NCBI GenBank assembly: GCA_015499985.1
Contig: JAAAUF010000307.1
Coordinates: 1-30,989 of the forward strand
Source: Haplosporangium gracile
Lineage: Eukaryota > Mortierellomycota > Mortierellomycetes > Mortierellales > Mortierellaceae
DNA length: 30,989 nt
Direction of reading: 5' to 3'
Shown in pieces: positions 28,476 through 30,989 of this stretch (position 1 is its first letter; every line of letters begins with the position of its first letter). Both the position numbers and the translations under genes were made by a program. The notes beneath the pieces are model-generated. The model was not told the origin of the DNA. It saw only the letters and a list, made by a program, of their open reading frames with translations, and did no database searches.

Positions 28476-30989
28476 ATCAATCCAATGTCCGCGCCTCTGT
28501 CTCTTTTTTGCTTCCTTTGTCCCTTCTTCATACCCCCTTCACTCCTTGAATAACATATTTCGCCTCTTTTTTTTCCCCCTCTCTCGCCCTTCACCTTTCT
28601 GTCTCTTCGTTACCCTTGTCCTTGCGAAGCTAACCATGTTTGATAGATGGATTGATAGCTTCGGGTGAAAAAAGTGTCCCTTTTTGCCGGTTTGTTGACT
28701 CACTTACTCACACACTCACTCCAAGCGGCATAATGACAACAGAACAGAAACAATGAGAGAAAGAGCAAGAGAGAAAAGAGAGAGGGAGACATTCAGGAAT
28801 GCTCAATAAACCATGACCATCCCAAAAAAAATAATAATAAGCTAGTGTCGTCTCACTCTCACATATACATACTGTACTTACATACATGCATTCTTTTTCT
28901 CCCATTCTTTTTTGTCGCGTCCCTGTCCTCTACTGCTTGGCTTGAAGTGACATCCTTTCTTTCTGTTCGTGATTGATTGATGATTTCATTTTTGGGAGGA
29001 TCAGTTGATCACTCAGTCAAATCAGATTCTAAAACCATTTGGTTCATTGATGAGATAGGTCGACCATCAATCATCAACTAACCAACCACAAACACAAAAA
29101 ATCGTTGCATTTTGAATTCTCATTCAACCCTTGGCCAAGTAAACAACGCAAAACAGATAAATATTAAACCATTTATTAGTTGTTACTATTATTCGTATTA
29201 TCTTAGCAGCGGCTATTGGTGTATGAAAAAGAGGGTGCAAAGACGACGGGGGGGGGGGGACACGTTTGGTCTCTTTGTCTGTTTCGTTGGAAATGATCCT
29301 CTGAGGAGGGGCATATTCTCTTGTTTTTTGATCTTTTATGTTTTGTCTAATATCTCCCGTGTATTCCACATCCTTTACCTCCCTCTCCCTCCATGCATAA
29401 TGGCGTTTTGTTTGTTTTTTTCGATCTGCTTACAGTTCAATTAACAAAGAGACAAAAAGGCTCAGCTGTCTGTTTGTCTGTTGGTTTGTTTTTTGTTTGG
29501 TAAAAAATGGATCTAAAAACACATTTCTAAGAGGTCGTCCTGAGCTTTTTGTATGTGTGTGTGTAATGTTGGGTGGATCCATGTCTCGTTTTCTTTTTCC
29601 CGGAGAGAAAACCTTACAATTACGGGTATGTAGCCTTTCACTCCATGCACAAACATACATAAAGCATACATATATACATACATAGATACATACATGCAGA
29701 CACACAAGAGCCAAAAAATAGACGTAATGAGGCAGAAAGAATGGGAGTTACCGTACTCTGCTTGCTTTACTGCAGGAGTGGTCGGATGAGTGAGCAGACG
29801 GAGAAGAGTTTTTTATAGGAGCATTTATTTTTCTCTGAGAGTAGTTCTTTTGTGCGACTTGAGACCCATCATCATACATATGAAAAATATGAAAAGAAGG
29901 CACATATTCAGACCCTTGTTTTTTCGCAATTCTTTCTTTCTATTATTCAAATTCCTGTGTTATGTTTTTGGGACTTGGATGGTGTAGTAACTTGGGTTGG
30001 TTGTTTTTTTTTTGCTTACTTTTTGGTGTTTGGATGACTGATTGGTGGTAGGGCTGGATACCTTTTTGCCATTTTCCTTAATGTTCCATTTTTTTTATAT
30101 CCATATCGGACACGACACAAGGCAGCACTCTATCTGTCCGTCCACGAGATCATTGTGGATTTTTTTTTGGGTTTTGGATTTTGGTTGAATGACAAATCCA
30201 AACCCCACAAACCCGCGGGCAAGTTTTTCCATCTTGCCAATTACAAAACTTCTTTTTGTTTTTTTTTTGCGAAAATGAGAAAAGGGAGAAGGCGCGCTTT
30301 CTCATCCCTGGCACATGCTATTACGAAGCAATTATTTCAGGAAAAAAATACCCCCCGAAACATAGGAGAAAGGTATTCATGGTGAACAAGCTGTAGCTTT
30401 GGAGTGCCTAGAAAAAAATGAGGGCTGGGAGAGGAGTTTTCAAAGGATCGGGATTGAGATGCGCTATGAATATAAAAAAAAATAAATTGAAAATATGGTT
30501 AAAGTTTTGAATTGAGGTCAGATCCCAAGTCTAGAGCGCAATTCATTTATTTTCAAAAGACTCACGCGATACAAAACAGCCAAACTGTAAAATGAACCGC
30601 CCTTACTTGTCTTGCCATTGTGATGACATGATCATGTACTCTATGTGCGACCAAGATAGATGAACAGCATCATAAGAGACGCAAGCAATAATACAGAAAA
30701 ATGAGGGTCATTGGTCGCTTCTCACTCACAAGCACTTCAAGGACCCAATCTAGGCTTTCGCCTGGATGATCGTCCTTGGTTCACTTTGACTGCTTTTTGC
30801 CTCCCTTGATTCATACACATTTCTACAGGCGCCGATCTGCATCTGAGGATTGGATGGGGGAAGAGCTAGATGGTTGAGTGCGTATGAGCTTTTCCCTTAC
30901 ATACCAATTAGCACCAAAGCAAGAAAAAATATATGCACTTGCCGCGTTTCTACAAAAAGAGATATGCAGAAGCCAAATAGACCAAAAAA

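Larger units (their letters stand above)
27191..30989. other. Gene-free region with simple repeats
   Basis: About 3.8 kb in which I can support no coding exon, tRNA or structured RNA on either strand. It includes GGAACAA repeats (about 27279-27303), trinucleotide and CT microsatellites, small inverted repeats (28011-28080), a GTCAATCA cluster (28432-28475), GTT repeats near 28408-28430, AATGCC repeats near 28310-28341 and many T- and A-runs. From about 29100 to the right edge the sequence is A/T-richer and nothing is recognised. It may be upstream regulatory DNA of the F-box gene, untranslated exons, or the edge of a gene past the window. Confidence 0.5.

Overview
The window is nuclear DNA of an intron-rich fungus. 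It holds importin alpha, a 14-3-3 protein, Prp46/PLRG1, Ebp2, an ISC1-type sphingomyelinase, a FRAY-type STE20 kinase and a carotenoid cleavage oxygenase. Short introns (mostly about 90-230 bp), pyrimidine-rich leaders, UAG-ended introns and the style of the low-complexity proteins suggest an early-diverging fungus (Mucoromycota/Mortierellomycota-like). That placement is inference; no rRNA or other taxonomic marker is present. There are no mobile elements, tRNAs, operons or CRISPR arrays that I can support.

Layout. 1-361 (-): 5' end of an XPG/FEN1-like PIN nuclease-fold gene, cut by the window edge. 362-1358: divergent promoter region. 1359-2207 (+): intronless His/Gly/Thr-rich protein with a duplicated helical module. 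2415-4219 (-): ISC1/neutral sphingomyelinase, 4 exons. 4499-7921 (-): FRAY (SPAK/OSR1-like) kinase, 9 exons, with five RFxV motifs in its tail. 7922-9511: divergent intergenic region. 9512-11890 (+): importin alpha, 5 exons. 12246-13494 (-): Ebp2, 3 exons. 13668-16122 (-): carotenoid oxygenase, 4 exons. 16123-17741: divergent intergenic region. 17742-19866 (+): Prp46/PLRG1, 6 exons. 21080-23445 (+): 14-3-3, 6 exons including two 15-nt microexons. 24028-26367 (-): intronless F-box-like protein with large disordered, Gln/Ser-rich parts. 26368-30989: about 4.6 kb with no supportable gene, rich in simple repeats and small inverted repeats.

I reconstructed 30 introns by hand by keeping reading frame and family alignment across every junction. 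All seven spliced genes close to whole codon numbers. Two of the 30 introns need a GC-AG splice pair with the same GCAAGT donor, and 23 of 30 end in TAG rather than CAG.

The genes are ordinary housekeeping and signalling genes with no evident shared pathway. The nearest thing to an undescribed system is the FRAY kinase. Its own tail carries five copies of the RFxV docking peptide that, in animals, is bound by the CCT domain of SPAK/OSR1. No CCT domain is evident here, and the protein ends in a coiled coil instead.
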